Shown here one piece after another: positions 7,132-7,648 of a stretch of DNA of 7,648 nucleotides (the first letter of the stretch is position 1; each line of letters starts with the position of its first letter). The translations under genes were made by a program, and so were the position numbers. The DNA is from Saprospiraceae bacterium (GTDB lineage: Bacteria > Bacteroidota > Bacteroidia > Chitinophagales > Saprospiraceae), in assembly GCA_947441325.1 (NCBI GenBank), contig CANETR010000077.1:1-7648 (forward strand), in the 5' to 3' direction. The notes beneath the pieces were generated by a model. That model was given only the letters and a program-made list of their open reading frames with translations, did no database searches and had not been told where the DNA came from.

Positions 7132-7394
7132 GTTTTAGATAATTTTTGTTTGACAATGGTTTAAAAAAATATTTATGAAATTATTCGTTTAGCTTTGCAA
7201 ATGGTTCAAAATCTATATTTTAACAATCTACAAAGCCTATTTAAGATCGATTCACAGCTGTAAAAGTAGCTAAATTTTATACTATTTTCTAAACCTGAGG
7301 TGAAATTATCTATAAAAATGCTTGTTGAAATGATGTTGTTGAAGATATTTGTAAATTATTCATTATTTAGAATGAATCTTTTTTAGAAAAGCGT
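7132..7394. other. Divergent intergenic region between sdhC and rnpB
   Basis: An AT-rich stretch of 263 bp with no plausible gene on either strand. It must hold the sdhCAB promoter on the minus strand. No exact TAnnTTTG is found there; the nearest are TAGATTTTG (7207-7215, minus) and TAGGCTTTG (7231-7239, minus), each with one extra base in the spacer, so the promoter is unresolved. On the plus strand, TTG at 7322-7324 and GATATTTG at 7344-7351, spaced by 19 bases, form a possible second, distal promoter toward rnpB. No operator or riboswitch was recognised. Confidence 0.5.
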
Positions 7395-7402
7395 TATTTT
7401 TG
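7395..7402 (+). promoter_or_regulatory. Candidate -7 box of the rnpB promoter
   Basis: TATTTTTG exactly matches the Bacteroidota -7 consensus TAnnTTTG. It predicts a start near 7409, which agrees with the 5' end expected for RNase P RNA from the distance to its first conserved block. No TTG is visible 19-21 bases upstream, so the -33 element would be weak. Confidence 0.5.
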
Positions 7403-7408
7403 ATGGAA

Positions 7409-7648
7409 AGTAGATAAAATAGCTGCTGCAGGCTGCTTCATCGCCTTGTCCTGATGGACAGGGAGGAAAGTCCGAACAACGCAGGGCACCGCGCCAGCTA
7501 ACGGCTGGAAATAGTTGATTAAAGCAACTGTTAAGGAAAGTGTCACAGAAAATAACCGCCTCTAGGAGCAATCTGCGAGGTAAGGGTGAAAACGTGTGGT
7601 AAGAGCGCACGATGTAATTTGGCAACAGATTGCAGGGATAAACCCCAC
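7409..7648 (+). ncRNA. rnpB: RNase P RNA, class A (3' end outside window)
   Basis: This is the catalytic RNA of ribonuclease P, which removes 5' leaders from tRNA precursors. Conserved blocks appear in the right order: CR-I GAGGAAAGTCCG (7463-7474), GCAGGGCACC (7481-7490), a hairpin CCAGC-TAACG-GCTGG (7494-7508), a hairpin AGTTG/CAACT (7513-7529), the block CACAGAAAATAACCGCC (7544-7560), and the block beginning GGTAAGGGTGAAAA and ending AAGAGCGCAC (7579-7610). The end of the window, GGCAAC...AAACCCCAC, matches the part following that block. About 240 of an expected 350-400 nt are present; the P15-P18 region, CR-V and terminator are missing. The segment between ACCGCC and GGTAAGGG is only 18 nt, so P12 must be short. 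The 5' end is set by the upstream -7 box and is approximate. A minus-strand open frame over this gene is spurious. Confidence 0.95.

Noticed and set aside
7383..7625. Minus-strand open frame of 80 codons
   Set aside because: It is antisense to rnpB, whose conserved blocks explain the sequence fully.
1..7648. CRISPR array, tRNA, insertion sequence, defence or toxin-antitoxin system
   Set aside because: I found no direct repeats with unique spacers, no tRNA-like cloverleaf, no transposase and no paired small toxin/antitoxin genes; the only accessory hint is the truncated PLD-like gene at the left edge.

Overview
The window comes from an AT-rich genome of the phylum Bacteroidota (Bacteroidetes). 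Three things point there. The succinate dehydrogenase operon is of the C-A-B type with a single fused cytochrome b subunit. The candidate -7 boxes match the Bacteroidota consensus TAnnTTTG. Start codons are preceded by A/T-rich leaders with no clear Shine-Dalgarno sequence. I cannot resolve the class or genus.

Layout, left to right. Positions 1-252 (+) hold the C-terminal end of a gene with a phospholipase-D-like motif. This tail resembles that of Bacteroidota ORF6N-type DNA-binding proteins. It converges on a two-gene minus-strand unit, and an AT-rich hairpin that could stop transcription from both sides lies between them. The two-gene unit is a metallo-beta-lactamase-fold protein with a degenerate metal motif (1254-2009), followed through an ATGA overlap by a multi-pass membrane protein of the DUF1295 / steroid 5-alpha-reductase-like family (382-1257). 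Upstream on the same strand is a secreted CAP-domain protein with an unrecognised N-terminal half (2069-3244).

The main block is the minus-strand respiratory operon sdhC-sdhA-sdhB (7131 down to 3417), which ends in a clear intrinsic terminator. Its products form the membrane-anchored succinate:quinone oxidoreductase (or fumarate reductase): SdhC holds heme and quinone, SdhA carries FAD and oxidises succinate, and SdhB relays electrons through three iron-sulfur clusters. The 199-bp gap between sdhA and sdhB is unusual. It holds two oppositely oriented arrays of 7-bp repeats, nine and eight units long.

Divergent from sdhC, a 263-bp AT-rich intergenic region leads to the RNase P RNA gene rnpB on the plus strand. 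That gene is preceded by an exact TAnnTTTG box and is cut by the right end of the window.

Overall this is mostly housekeeping DNA. I see no defence system, CRISPR array, prophage block, tRNA, complete transposon or obvious new multi-gene system. The items most worth a second look are the heptad arrays, the degenerate metallo-hydrolase with its coupled membrane enzyme, and the CAP protein.
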